NCBI GenBank assembly: GCA_035498175.1
Contig: DATKAJ010000020.1
Coordinates: 1-64,000, forward strand
Origin: JALORV01 sp035498175
GTDB taxonomy: Bacteria > Pseudomonadota > Gammaproteobacteria > Burkholderiales > Burkholderiaceae_F
Reading direction: 5' to 3'
DNA: 64,000 nt
How positions within the stretch are numbered: position 1 is the first letter of the stretch; every line of letters starts with the position of its first letter. The notes under the pieces are model-generated. The model was not told the origin of the DNA and did not search any database. It saw only the letters and a program-made list of their open reading frames with translations. Below, piece by piece: positions 1 through 9,013 of the stretch. The translations under genes were made by a program, and so were the position numbers.

Positions 1-1542
1 AACTTCCTGCACACCAACGGCGACTACACGCAGCAGCGCTACTACGGCGGCAACCAGATCAACACCGGCAACGTGAAGAACCTGCGGCCGGCGTTCGTGT
101 TCCAGACTGAAGTCGTCGAGTCGATGGAAACGGCGCCGATCGTCGTCGACGGTGTGATGTATCTCACGACGTCATACAACCACATCTACGCGATCGATGC
201 GGTGACCGGCAAGCAATTCTGGCACTACAAGCACAAGATGGGGCCGGTCACAACCTTCTGCTGCGGTCCGAATAACCGTGGCGTCGCGATCTCCGGCGGC
301 AAGGTCTTCATGGGCACGCTCGACGCGCGGCTCGTTGCTCTCGACGCCAAGACCGGCAACGTCCTGTGGAACATACAGATCGCCGACCCCGAGAAGGGCT
401 ACAGCGAGACGATGGCGCCCACGGTGGTCGACAACAAGGTGCTGATCGGCACCAACGGCGGCGAATATGGCATCCGCGGGTTCGTGAAGGCCTTCAACGC
501 CGACGATGGCAAGGAACTGTGGACGTTCAACACCATCCCCGACAAGGGTCACGAGGGCGTGTGGGCGGTCAACGACGCAACGGGCCGCAACATGAAGCGC
601 GACATCGCCGCAGAGAAGGCGGCACTCGCGAAGGACAGCTCGTTCTATCAGACGCTCGGTGGCGGCGTGTGGATGAACCCATCGGTGGACCTGAAGGCAC
701 GCACCGTGTGGTTCGTCGTCGGCAACCCGTCGCCTGACTTGTACGGCGCAGAGCGCCCGGGTGACAACCTGTACACCGACTCGCTGGTGGCGATCGACCT
801 CGACAAGGGCACCTACAAGTGCCATTCGCAGTACATCGCGCACGACGTCTGGGACCTCGACGCCGTGAGCCCGCCGATCCTCGTCGACGTCAAGGACAAG
901 AGCGGCAAGATGATCCCGGGCGTGATCCACGGCGGCAAGACCGGCCACGTGTACGTGCATGACCGCTCGAACTGCAACCTGATCCGCTTCTCCGAGGCGA
1001 TGATTCCACAGGAGAACATGTGGGTGCTGCCGACGCCCGAGGGTTCACGCATGCTGCCCGGCGCCAACGGCGGGGTCGAGTGGTCGCCGATGAGCTTCGA
1101 TCCGAAGACGCGGCTGGCAATCGCGCTGAACCTGCACCAGCCGATGACGTACCACGTCGAGACCGCCAAATACCCCGGCGGCAAGCTGTGGCTCGGTGGC
1201 GCGTTCAAGGTCATCCCGAGCGAGAAGCAGTGGGGCCGAGTCGCCGCCGTCGATGTCGACAGCGGCAAAGTGAAGTGGAAGTTCGACACCGAGCAGCCGT
1301 TGATTGGTGGCGGTCTTGCGACAGCGGGCGGGCTCTACTTCTTCGGCGAAGGCAATGGCAGTTTCAACGCGCTCGACTCCGCGACCGGCAAGAATCTGTG
1401 GAGCTTCAATTGCGGCGCCGGTGCCAATGCGATGCCGGTGTCATACATGGTCGGCGGCAAGCAGTACATCGCGATGGGCTGCGGCGGCAACACGCAACTC
1501 GACTTCAAGCGCGGCAACAGCGTGTTCGTGTTCGCGCTATAA
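1..1542 (+). CDS. PQQ-dependent alcohol dehydrogenase, 3' part (start lies before the window)
   Basis: The frame is open from base 1, so the N-terminus is missing; 513 residues are visible. This is the eight-bladed quinoprotein of the methanol/ethanol dehydrogenase family, which oxidises alcohols in the periplasm with PQQ and calcium or a lanthanide. Visible marks are the vicinal cysteine pair in FCCGPNNRG (bases 256-282), which forms the disulfide ring under PQQ; repeated blade motifs of the type ALDAKTGNVLW; and HDVWDLDAV near base 840, which carries the catalytic aspartate region. The protein ends right after the last blade, with no fused cytochrome domain, so it is ExaA-like (type I) and needs a separate electron acceptor. 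The cytochrome c gene 60 bases downstream is the obvious candidate. The substrate cannot be told from the sequence. Confidence 0.93.
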   Translation, partial: NFLHTNGDYTQQRYYGGNQINTGNVKNLRPAFVFQTEVVESMETAPIVVDGVMYLTTSYNHIYAIDAVTGKQFWHYKHKMGPVTTFCCGPNNRGVAISGGKVFMGTLDARLVALDAKTGNVLWNIQIADPEKGYSETMAPTVVDNKVLIGTNGGEYGIRGFVKAFNADDGKELWTFNTIPDKGHEGVWAVNDATGRNMKRDIAAEKAALAKDSSFYQTLGGGVWMNPSVDLKARTVWFVVGNPSPDLYGAERPGDNLYTDSLVAIDLDKGTYKCHSQYIAHDVWDLDAVSPPILVDVKDKSGKMIPGVIHGGKTGHVYVHDRSNCNLIRFSEAMIPQENMWVLPTPEGSRMLPGANGGVEWSPMSFDPKTRLAIALNLHQPMTYHVETAKYPGGKLWLGGAFKVIPSEKQWGRVAAVDVDSGKVKWKFDTEQPLIGGGLATAGGLYFFGEGNGSFNALDSATGKNLWSFNCGAGANAMPVSYMVGGKQYIAMGCGGNTQLDFKRGNSVFVFAL

Positions 1543-1561
1543 AGTCGCTCATCGACGTCCG

Positions 1562-1587
1562 GGGCCGCCTGCAGGCGGCCCTTTTCT
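1562..1587 (+). terminator. Rho-independent terminator after the PQQ dehydrogenase gene
   Basis: A perfect 20-base inverted repeat with 8-bp GC arms (1562-1569 and 1574-1581) around TGCA is followed at once by TTTTCTT. It lies 20 bases after the dehydrogenase stop and 16 bases before the cytochrome c ATG. It therefore either separates the two genes or attenuates readthrough into the cytochrome gene. Confidence 0.85.
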
Positions 1588-1602
1588 TGCTCGGAGCATT
1601 GC

Positions 1603-2184
1603 ATGAACCGCATTTTTGGGTGGGCGCTGACTGCCGTCCTCGTCGTGGCCTGGCCGGTCGCCAGCGCCCAGGACGCTGCGGCCGGCGCGAAAAAGGCCGA
1701 AGTGTGCGTCGCCTGTCATGGTCCGAACGGGAACTCCACCCAGGGTCAGTATCCGATCTTGGCGGGCCAGACCTCGCGCTATATCTATGTGCAGCTCAAG
1801 GACTTCAGGGAGGGACGGCGCAGCGACCCGCACACGGTGCCGATGTTGAAGGACCTGTCGCGCGACGACATGTTCGACCTCGCCGCGTATTTTTCCGTGC
1901 AGAAGCCGGTGGCAACTGCGTTCAAGCCCGATCCCGCGCGTGCGGCCAAGGGCAAGGCCAAGGCGGATGAGACGCTGTGCACGATGTGCCATCTCGGCGG
2001 CTTCCTCGGACAGAATGAAGTTCCGCGCGTTGCTGGCCAGCAGTACGACTACGTCGTTAAGCAGCTGAAGGATTTCAAGGCCAGACATCGCACCAACGAC
2101 GGCGGCAACATGGTCAGTGTTGCCAGTACCCTGAGTGAGGAGGACATCCTGAACCTCGCCGACTACCTTGCCGGCCTGTACTGA
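1603..2184 (+). CDS. Diheme c-type cytochrome (cytochrome c4/c553-like)
   Basis: A 193-residue exported protein. Residues 1-22 form a signal peptide (MNRIFGW, hydrophobic core, ASAQ cleavage site). Two heme c sites are visible: CVACH at residues 35-39 and CTMCH at 126-130, each in a roughly 85-residue domain, as in the cytochrome c4 family. Downstream methionines (for example in NMVSVASTLSEED) could be axial ligands. The two domains share the tail pattern E(E/D)-I-NLADY. It probably accepts electrons from the PQQ dehydrogenase encoded just upstream and passes them to a terminal oxidase. A strong terminator between the two genes means they may be expressed at different levels. Confidence 0.9.
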   Translation: MNRIFGWALTAVLVVAWPVASAQDAAAGAKKAEVCVACHGPNGNSTQGQYPILAGQTSRYIYVQLKDFREGRRSDPHTVPMLKDLSRDDMFDLAAYFSVQKPVATAFKPDPARAAKGKAKADETLCTMCHLGGFLGQNEVPRVAGQQYDYVVKQLKDFKARHRTNDGGNMVSVASTLSEEDILNLADYLAGLY

Positions 2185-2228
2185 GCCTGCGCTCGGTCGG
2201 CGCTGCATGACCGCGGGGACGCGTAGAG

Positions 2229-2663
2229 TTGCGCTCAGTGTGTGCCCGCAAGTTCCCCGCGACGATCCGCATTCTGATTGCCTGCTGCATGAGCGTCGCG
2301 CTGATGGCCTGCTCGCGCGGCGACGCGCCGGCGCCAGCAGTGGCGGGCAAGACCCAGCCGCCGCCGGTGCTCCCCTCGCTGCCCAAGGCGCCGCCGGCTT
2401 TCCTGCGTGACCATTACGTGACGCTGGAGGATTGCGTCCACGACTGGGGCAGCGCGCAGAGGTGTCGGTCGGTTCCCGCCGGATCGTCGGCGCAACAGGC
2501 GGGCGCGAACTTCTACGGACCCACCTATGCGAAGGGCTATCGCGAGGAAACGCAGGCACAGCTGCGGCGCGAAGCCATGGCCGGCGGTTATGCAACGGGT
2601 GCCGCCGAGGACGCGAGCGACCGCTCGAGCGCGCGATCGGAAGTAGTCCCCGAATCGAAGTGA
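2229..2663 (+). CDS. YgiB/YjfM-like (DUF1190) lipoprotein
   Basis: A 144-residue lipoprotein of unknown function. The signal sequence ends in LMACSRG, with the lipidated cysteine at residue 28. After a proline-rich linker comes a short domain with TLEDCVHDWG and QRCRSV, resembling the DUF1190 (YgiB/YjfM) pattern of a cysteine pair around an acidic-aromatic turn. Homology is weak by eye. The neighbour supports it: a DUF350 (YjfL) membrane protein follows 34 bases later, and yjfL-yjfM are paired in enterobacteria. The start is uncertain: TTG 2229 is used here, with GTG 2238 in frame. The ATG at 2289 would leave too short a signal peptide. Confidence 0.6.
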   Translation: MRSVCARKFPATIRILIACCMSVALMACSRGDAPAPAVAGKTQPPPVLPSLPKAPPAFLRDHYVTLEDCVHDWGSAQRCRSVPAGSSAQQAGANFYGPTYAKGYREETQAQLRREAMAGGYATGAAEDASDRSSARSEVVPESK

Positions 2664-2697
2664 GTCCGGACCGGATTCCTGTCGGAGCGTTGGTCAG

Positions 2698-3135
2698 ATG
2701 ATTGCGATGGAGGACCTCTCGCTGTCCAGTGCGATCGTCGAGTCGATGGCGGACCTGCCGTACGCGGTTGCGCATTACGGGACGGGCCTAATCGTCTACG
2801 CGCTGGCCGTTGCCGCCTATGTGGCGAGTGCGCCGGTGCCCGAGTTCCGGCTCTTGCGCCAGGGCAATCGCGCCGCGGCATTGAGCCTCGCCGGCGCGAT
2901 GCTCGGACTCGCGTTGCCGCTCGCCAGCACCATCCTGATGAGCGGCTCGCTGCTCGACGTGCTCGTGTGGTCGACCGCAGCGTCGGTCCTGCAACTGTCT
3001 ACCGTCGGGATCGTCCGCCGCGTGATTCCGGACCTGAGCGCGCAGATCGTTGGCGGCGACTGGGCGGGCGGCGCGTTCGTGGGCATGCTAGCCGTGGTGG
3101 TCGGCCTGCTGAACGCGGCCGCGATGGCCGTGTAG
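2698..3135 (+). CDS. DUF350 (YjfL/UPF0719) membrane protein
   Basis: A 145-residue inner-membrane protein with about four transmembrane helices. The family is recognised from its pattern: an N-terminal helix with YALAVAAYV, then a central helix with SLAGAMLGLALPLAS, then a last helix that begins GGDWAGGAFVGMLAV. Function is unknown. In enterobacteria the family sits beside DUF1190 lipoproteins and glutathionylspermidine-synthase-like enzymes; only the lipoprotein is present here. The two genes probably form one transcript. Confidence 0.8.
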   Translation: MIAMEDLSLSSAIVESMADLPYAVAHYGTGLIVYALAVAAYVASAPVPEFRLLRQGNRAAALSLAGAMLGLALPLASTILMSGSLLDVLVWSTAASVLQLSTVGIVRRVIPDLSAQIVGGDWAGGAFVGMLAVVVGLLNAAAMAV

Positions 3136-3251
3136 CGCACGAGAAGCCGTTGCGTTTGTGACACGGGGCTCGCGGTCGGCGATGATCTACTCTCCAGGGG
3201 CGCGCCGCGCAGCGCCTCGAGCCGCGTGGCTCTGAATCGGAAACACGACGA

Positions 3252-4049
3252 ATGCTGCTGTGCCAGATCAGCGATCCGCACATCGTGCCCTACGGCACGC
3301 TGGCGTACGGCCGCATCGACACCCCGCGCTTCCTCGAGCGTTGCGTGACCAAGGTGATCTCGATGCCGCGGCAACCCGATGCAGTCGTCCTCACCGGCGA
3401 TCTCACCGACCACGCGACCGCAGAGGAGTACGGCATCCTGCGCGAACTGCTGGCGCCGCTGGCCGCGCGCATGCCGCTGTATCTCGCGGTCGGCAATCAC
3501 GATGACCGAAATGCACTGCGTGTGGCATTTCCGGAGTTCACCTATCTTGCCGGCGAGGGCGGATTCGTGCAGTACGCCGTCGACATTCTCCCGGTGCGCC
3601 TCGTCGTCCTGGATACGCTGATTCCCGGCGCACCGGGCGGCGAACTCTGCGCCGATCGCCTGCGCTGGCTCGACCGCACGCTCGCACAGTCGGACCGACC
3701 GACGATCGTCGCGCAGCATCATCCGCCGCTCGTGACCGGGCTCACGATCATGGACCGCATGGCATTGCGCGATCCGGAGGCGGAAGAAGACGTGATCGCG
3801 AAGTACACGCAGGTCGAGCGCATCATCTGCGGCCACTACCACCGCAACATCCAGGCACGCTTCGGCGGAACGGTCGTGTCGGTGTGCCCGAGTTCGGCGC
3901 ACCAGCTGATGCTGAACCTGGTTCCTGGCGCAGACATCCGCTTCGCCTTCGAGCCGTCGGAGTTTCACCTGCACCTCTGGAACGGCAGCCGCGTCGTTAC
4001 GCACACCGAGGTCGTCGAGGACTTTCCCAGCTGGGGATCGCGCGACTGA
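3252..4049 (+). CDS. CpdA-like 3',5'-cyclic-AMP phosphodiesterase (metallophosphoesterase)
   Basis: A 265-residue cytosolic class III phosphodiesterase. All dinuclear-metal motifs are present in order: SDPH (residues 7-10), GDLTD (about 49), GNHDD (about 81), QHHPP (about 155), and GHYHRN (about 197, the GHxH motif). Length and motif spacing match the CpdA/Icc group, which hydrolyses cAMP. It lies upstream of two genes whose products both carry cyclic-nucleotide-binding domains, on the same strand, which fits a cAMP-related role. Activity on other phosphodiesters cannot be excluded. Confidence 0.82.
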   Translation: MLLCQISDPHIVPYGTLAYGRIDTPRFLERCVTKVISMPRQPDAVVLTGDLTDHATAEEYGILRELLAPLAARMPLYLAVGNHDDRNALRVAFPEFTYLAGEGGFVQYAVDILPVRLVVLDTLIPGAPGGELCADRLRWLDRTLAQSDRPTIVAQHHPPLVTGLTIMDRMALRDPEAEEDVIAKYTQVERIICGHYHRNIQARFGGTVVSVCPSSAHQLMLNLVPGADIRFAFEPSEFHLHLWNGSRVVTHTEVVEDFPSWGSRD

Positions 4050-4197
4050 GGTCTGCAGGCGCATTCGACCGTTTCTGCGTGCGGTTGTCGGAGTCGGTTC
4101 ACGCTGCCTTGGTATCCTCGGGCGCGACTCGCCGGTGGCCATTGCGGTCGCAGGTCTTTATTGACGAGGGATGCGGCGAGGGCATCTCGGGGGTTGA

Positions 4198-6468
4198 ATG
4201 AGCGACGCGGTCGCGCGGTCGAGTTGGTGGAGTTCCCTGTTCAGGCGCCACGGCGAGGCCCGCGGTGATATCGCCGGTGGAGTGACCGCAGCGCTGGTGC
4301 TGCCGGCGATCGAGGGCAGCTACGGTCTGCTCGCATTCGCCGGGCTGGGGCCGGAACAGGCCGCGGTCGGTTTTTTCCTCGGCGCCTGCTGCGCGGCAGT
4401 CGCGTGCATCGTCTCCGCACTCGCCGGCGGCCGCGGGCCGATGCTCAGCGGCTCGAGTGCGGCGCTGGCGCTGCTGCTGGCTTCGCTGCTCGGCTGGCTC
4501 ACTTCGCACGGGACGTTCCTCGGTGCGGACGGGCGTCCCTTCATGCCGCTGCTACTGGCGGTTACCGCATTCGGACTCGTGCTCGCCGGGGTCATGCAGG
4601 TGGTGCTGGCGAAGCTAAAGCTGGGCGGCTTGGTGCGCTATATCCCTTATCCGGTGCACGCCGGCTACATGAACGGCGTTGCGGTGGTGATGATCGGTGC
4701 GATGCTGCCGCACCTGCTGGGATTGCCGCTCGGAGCCACGCTCGCGCAATGGCGGCAGGCGCACCTGCTGGCGTTTGTTATCGCCGCGGTCGCGCTGGTG
4801 CTGGCGTTGCGCGCGCCGCGCTGGACGCGCCGCATCCCGCCGTACCTGACCGGGCTGCTGGCCGCGACGCTGCTCCACCACGTGCTGTCGCTGACGCCGC
4901 TTGCGGCCGGGCTCGGACCGCTGTTCCACGCGCCGGAATTCGACTGGCCGGGGCTCGACACGATGGCGCCGCTCGCCGAGGCTTTCGGCAGCGGCCTGCT
5001 GCGTGACGTCCTCGGTCCGTTGCTGCTGTTCGCGGCGGCGGTCGCGATGATGTCGACGCTGCAGACCGCGCTGGCAGGATCGACGATCGACGAGCTGACC
5101 CGCGTGCGGCGCGACGGCGAGCGCGAACTGCTGGCACAGGGCGCAGCGAACATCGCGCTCGGCGTCATTGGCGCGCTGCCAAGCGCCGGCTCGACCACGC
5201 GCAGCAAGATCAATCTCGACGCCGGCGGCAGCACCGCGGTGTCGCGCATCGTCTTCGGGGTCGCGCTGCTGCTCGCACTCGCGTACGCGCTGCGGTTCAT
5301 GAGCCTGGTACCGATGGCCGCGATCGCAGGTGTCTTCTGCGCGGTCGGTGTCACGCTGGTCGACGAGTGGACGCGGCGCGCGACCCGCGTGCTGTGGGCG
5401 CAGAGCCTGAAGTCGCGCGCGCCCGGTGCGCTGGTGCAGAGTTACCTGGTGATGGCCCTGGTGGCCGGCGTGACGATCTTCGTTTCGCTGGCGCTGGCGG
5501 TGGTGCTCGGCACGCTGGTAGCGATGGTGCTTTTCATCCGCAGCAACGTGAAGCGGCCGGTGCGGCAGGTCGCGCACGGCGACCGCCGCCGCTCGCGCAA
5601 GGTGCGACCGGCCGACCAGGACGAGCGGCTGCGGATCGAAGGCAAGCGCATCGCGGTGGTCGAGCTCGATGGCGCGCTGTTCTTCGGCACCGCCGAAGAA
5701 GCCGACGAGCAGATCGAGCACCTGGCGCACGAGGCCGAGTTCATCATCCTCGACTTCGGGCGCGTCACCGACGTCGATGCGAGTGGTGCACGCGTGCTGC
5801 TGCATGCCGCCTCGGCCGTGCAGCGCGCCGGCAAGCATCTGCTGCTGGCTGGACTCTCTGCGCGCGATTCGCGCACGCGACTCATCCGCGACATGGATGT
5901 CCATGCGCGCCTGGCCGACGGGCAGTTCTTTCCCGATGTCGATCGGGCCCTCGAATACGCTGAGGACCGCCTGCTCGCCTCGACCGCCGCGGGCGCCGCC
6001 TCCGCGGACGAAACGCTGACGTTGCAGCAAACCCTGCTTGGCAGCCGCCTCGATATCGAGGAAATCGAGGTCCTTGCGCCGCTACTGCTCGAGCACCGCT
6101 TCAGCAAGGGCCAGGCGGTGTTCCGGCGCGGCGAGCCGAGCGACGCGATGTACGTTTCATTGCGCGGACCGATCGGGATCTGGCTGCCGGCCGATCTCGA
6201 GCGTGGCGACGCCGGCCGGCGCATGGTCTCCTATGCGCCCGGAGTCGTCTTTGGGGAAATGGGCCTGCTGCAGGGTCACGCGCGCTCGGCCGACGCGGTG
6301 GCCGAGGACGACGCGATCGTGCTCGAACTGCCGCGCGAGAACTACGAGCGCCTCGTGTCCGAGCATCCGGTCCTGCACGGCAAGCTGCTGCTGAGCCTCG
6401 GGCTGCTGCTATCGTCGCGCGTGCGCGCGCTGACCGACGAACTGGAATCAGCGCAAAACATTCGCTGA
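4198..6468 (+). CDS. SulP-family anion transporter with STAS and cyclic-nucleotide-binding domains
   Basis: A 756-residue inner-membrane protein. Residues 1-445 form the SulP (SLC26) core, with many hydrophobic helices, the VRYIPYPVHAGYMNG segment near 145, and GSTTRSKINLDAGG near 330, the site of the family's G-S-x-S-R-S motif. Residues about 480-585 are a STAS domain (LDGALFFGTAEEADEQIE; VTDVDASGARVL). Residues about 615-740 are a cNMP-binding domain with the phosphate-binding cassette FGEMGLL followed by ARSADAVA, keeping the Glu and Arg that hold cAMP. Typical bacterial SulP proteins stop after STAS, so the extra domain suggests cyclic-nucleotide gating. The substrate (sulfate, bicarbonate or another anion) is unknown. 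Confidence 0.9.
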   Translation: MSDAVARSSWWSSLFRRHGEARGDIAGGVTAALVLPAIEGSYGLLAFAGLGPEQAAVGFFLGACCAAVACIVSALAGGRGPMLSGSSAALALLLASLLGWLTSHGTFLGADGRPFMPLLLAVTAFGLVLAGVMQVVLAKLKLGGLVRYIPYPVHAGYMNGVAVVMIGAMLPHLLGLPLGATLAQWRQAHLLAFVIAAVALVLALRAPRWTRRIPPYLTGLLAATLLHHVLSLTPLAAGLGPLFHAPEFDWPGLDTMAPLAEAFGSGLLRDVLGPLLLFAAAVAMMSTLQTALAGSTIDELTRVRRDGERELLAQGAANIALGVIGALPSAGSTTRSKINLDAGGSTAVSRIVFGVALLLALAYALRFMSLVPMAAIAGVFCAVGVTLVDEWTRRATRVLWAQSLKSRAPGALVQSYLVMALVAGVTIFVSLALAVVLGTLVAMVLFIRSNVKRPVRQVAHGDRRRSRKVRPADQDERLRIEGKRIAVVELDGALFFGTAEEADEQIEHLAHEAEFIILDFGRVTDVDASGARVLLHAASAVQRAGKHLLLAGLSARDSRTRLIRDMDVHARLADGQFFPDVDRALEYAEDRLLASTAAGAASADETLTLQQTLLGSRLDIEEIEVLAPLLLEHRFSKGQAVFRRGEPSDAMYVSLRGPIGIWLPADLERGDAGRRMVSYAPGVVFGEMGLLQGHARSADAVAEDDAIVLELPRENYERLVSEHPVLHGKLLLSLGLLLSSRVRALTDELESAQNIR

Positions 6469-6526
6469 CCTCGGCTGGAGCAGCCGGCAAATCCCCGGGC
6501 GGCGCCCGATTTGGCAGACTTCGCGC

Positions 6527-8434
6527 ATGAGCGTCACCTCCTCGCGCTACCCGCATCGCGATGCGCAGCTGGTGCAGCAGTTGCACGCGCTGCTGCCGGA
6601 TGTCGGCGACGATGCCATCGGCTACCTCAGTCAGCACGTGCGCTGGGTCGAGCTGGCCGCCGGCGAGACGCTGATCCGGCAGGGCGACATCGGCGACTCG
6701 GCGTACCTGACGATCAGTGGCCGGATGCGGGTCTATGTGGCCGCGGACGAGCAGCCGCCACGTGTGGTTCGCGAGCTCTCGCGCGGCGAAGTGATCGGCG
6801 AGATGAGCCTGTACACCGGCGAGCCGCGCTCGGCGACTGTCGTGGCGGTGCGCGATTCGGTGCTGGTGCAGCTGGCGAAGGCGCAGTTCGAGGAGTTGCT
6901 GCTGCGCTTTCCTAAGGTCTCGCTGGCCTTCACGCGGCAGATGATCCGACGCCTGCAGACCGAGCACCTGCGCCACAGCGTTGCGGCGCCGGTCACGGTC
7001 GGCATCCTGCCGATCTCCGCGGACGTGGCCGTCAACGACTTCGCGGCGCAACTGGCGGGCGAGCTTTCCCGCTTCGGTCGCGTGACATCGGTCAGTGCGG
7101 AGTCGATGGACGCCGCTCTCGGAGTGCCGGGGATCTGTGCGCGCGATGACGCCGATGCAGACCACCGTATCTCACTGGCGCTCGATGATCTCGAGGCCCG
7201 CCACGACTTCGTGCTGCTGGCCGGAGACGGCAAGCCCGGGCCCTGGACGCACCGCTGTGTTCGCAACAGCGATGAAATGCTGTTGCTCGCCGATTCGACC
7301 ACGCCGCCGCAGCTGCATCCGACAGAAACGAGCTGCCTCGGTGGTCGCTCGACCGGCAGCGAGGCCGCAGAGATTCTGATCCTTCTGCACACCGCGGAGA
7401 CGCGGATTCCGCACGGCACGCGGGACTGGCTGGCGCGCCGTCCCGTCGCCGGCCACGTGCACCTGCGGCGCGGCCTGCCTCGCGACATGGCGCGACTGGC
7501 GCGGTTGATCAGCCGCAACGCGGTCGGCCTCGTACTCGCGGGCGGCGGCGCACGCGGCTTCGCGCATCTCGGTGTGTGGCGCGCGCTGGCAGCGCGCGGG
7601 ATCGAAGTCGACGTCGTCGGCGGCACGAGCATCGGCGCACTGATGGGCGCACTGGTCGCAACTGACGCACCGATCGACCGCGCGATCGGCATCGCGCGAC
7701 GCGCTTTCAGCACGAATCCGACGGGCGACTACAACCTGCTGCCGCTGGTGTCGCTGATCAAGGGTCGAAGGGTGCGCAGCGCAGTGCATCGCGCGATCGG
7801 CGAACTGGCCGGCGGACCTGTCGACGTCGAGGATCTGTGGAAAGGTTTCTTCTGCATCGCCAGCAACTACTCGCAGGCGCACGAGCAACGCATCGACAGC
7901 GGCGACCTCGCACAGGCGCTGCTCGCCAGTGCGGCGATCCCCGGGGCGCTGCCGCCCGTCGTGCGCGACGGCGCACTCCTGTGCGACGGTGGCACCTTCA
8001 ACAATTTCCCGGTCGATGCGATGCGTGAGCTGCGCGGAGTCGGCAAGGTCATCGGGGTCGATCTCGGTGTGCGCCACGCGCGGCGGCTGGACATCGACGA
8101 GGTTCCGGGCAGCTGGGCGCTGCTGCTCGATCGCCTGCGTCCGCGCCGCAGACGGCGCTACCACCTGCCGTCGCTGACCGCGTATCTGCTCAACATCACG
8201 ATCCTGTACAGCACATCGCGCCAGCGCGAGGTCCAGCGGCTCACCGACGTCTATCTCAATCCGCCGCTGTACAGGGTCGGTCTGCTGCAGTGGTCGCGTT
8301 TCGACGAGATCGTGCGCCAGGGCGAGGAGTACGCCGCAGGCGTGATCGATGGCCTGCCGCAGGATGGCAGTGGCGCGGCCGGAACACGGCAGGTGGTAAC
8401 GGATGCGGAAGCGGCGCATGCGCAGCCTGGATGA
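6527..8434 (+). CDS. Cyclic-nucleotide-binding domain fused to patatin-like phospholipase (NTE-like)
   Basis: A 635-residue protein. Residues about 20-145 form a cNMP-binding domain (GEMSLYTGEPRSATVV keeps the cassette Glu and Arg). A middle region (150-330) matches the linker of bacterial neuropathy-target-esterase homologues. Residues 335-500 form a patatin lipase: oxyanion GGGARGFAHLG, nucleophile elbow GGTSIG with Ser368, and DGG with Asp487 of the Ser-Asp dyad. It probably hydrolyses lysophospholipids or phospholipids at the membrane, modulated by a cyclic nucleotide. It follows the SulP gene by 58 bases and is likely co-transcribed. Its 3' end overlaps the next gene. Confidence 0.92.
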   Translation: MSVTSSRYPHRDAQLVQQLHALLPDVGDDAIGYLSQHVRWVELAAGETLIRQGDIGDSAYLTISGRMRVYVAADEQPPRVVRELSRGEVIGEMSLYTGEPRSATVVAVRDSVLVQLAKAQFEELLLRFPKVSLAFTRQMIRRLQTEHLRHSVAAPVTVGILPISADVAVNDFAAQLAGELSRFGRVTSVSAESMDAALGVPGICARDDADADHRISLALDDLEARHDFVLLAGDGKPGPWTHRCVRNSDEMLLLADSTTPPQLHPTETSCLGGRSTGSEAAEILILLHTAETRIPHGTRDWLARRPVAGHVHLRRGLPRDMARLARLISRNAVGLVLAGGGARGFAHLGVWRALAARGIEVDVVGGTSIGALMGALVATDAPIDRAIGIARRAFSTNPTGDYNLLPLVSLIKGRRVRSAVHRAIGELAGGPVDVEDLWKGFFCIASNYSQAHEQRIDSGDLAQALLASAAIPGALPPVVRDGALLCDGGTFNNFPVDAMRELRGVGKVIGVDLGVRHARRLDIDEVPGSWALLLDRLRPRRRRRYHLPSLTAYLLNITILYSTSRQREVQRLTDVYLNPPLYRVGLLQWSRFDEIVRQGEEYAAGVIDGLPQDGSGAAGTRQVVTDAEAAHAQPG

Positions 8435-8750
8435 GGAGATCGCGCGGCGTCTCGCGGAAGCGGCCGAGTCGGGCGAACTCGCGAAGGCGGAGAGCTACGG
8501 CAAGCCGCTCGCGGAGACCGAGGGCTGGAGCGATACGCCCGAAGCCTTGCGCCTGCCGTTCAAGATCCTGAAGGATGCGGGCGTCGTGCCGCGCGAAGTC
8601 GAGATGTTCCGTGAGCGCGCCGCGCTCGCTCGCGCCCTCGAGGCCTGCAGCGACCCGGTCGAGCGCGACCAGCTCGCCCGGAAGCTGAGCGAACTCGAGC
8701 AGGCGATCGCACTGCGCCTCGAAGCGCTGCGCATCAATCCCTCGTTGTAG
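8403..8750 (+). CDS. DUF1992 protein (DNAJC28-like conserved domain)
   Basis: A 115-residue cytosolic protein, almost entirely one DUF1992 domain. Recognised motifs are LDEEIARRLAEA, GELAKAESYGKPL and LPFKILKDAGVVPREVEM, the standard N(AF)KILK(D/N)AG signature. Function is unknown; the domain also occurs in eukaryotic DNAJC28. It overlaps the patatin gene by 32 bases with the first ATG; an in-frame ATG at 8418 would give a shorter overlap. Confidence 0.85.
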   Translation: MRKRRMRSLDEEIARRLAEAAESGELAKAESYGKPLAETEGWSDTPEALRLPFKILKDAGVVPREVEMFRERAALARALEACSDPVERDQLARKLSELEQAIALRLEALRINPSL

Positions 8751-8947
8751 ACCACCACGGGTCCACGGGGCGCGGACCGCCCGGGTCTCGTCATTGCGGT
8801 GCCGGCGAGCGGGTTTCCCGGAGCGCCGTCACTCATCCTTTCGATTGATGCGGGCTCGGCCGTTTGGTTTCCCGAAACCGCGGCGTTGCGCTTTGTCGTC
8901 AGCAATCTAACTTCAGCGTTGCGCCGGATGCGCCATGGCGGTCATGC

Positions 8948-8967
8948 GCGATTGCGTTCGCAATCGC
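8948..8967. repeat. Hairpin-forming palindrome with CGATTGCG arms
   Basis: Nine-base inverted arms GCGATTGCG and CGCAATCGC are separated by TT. It lies in the 263-base gap between the DUF1992 gene and the small lipoprotein gene. The same 8-base arm, CGATTGCG, builds the palindrome at 48483-48502. No T-tract follows, so it is not a typical terminator. Confidence 0.6.
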
Positions 8968-9013
8968 ACAGTCTTCGCAGACCCGTCGCGGCGCACTGGA
9001 TCGAACGACGCGA

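Noticed and set aside
2817..4142. Open frame of 441 codons on the - strand
   Set aside because: It covers the phosphodiesterase gene and part of the DUF350 gene, both recognised on the + strand.
4615..6030. Open frame of 471 codons on the - strand inside the SulP gene
   Set aside because: Rich in Arg, Gln and His and without motifs; SulP, STAS and cNMP domains are clear on the + strand.
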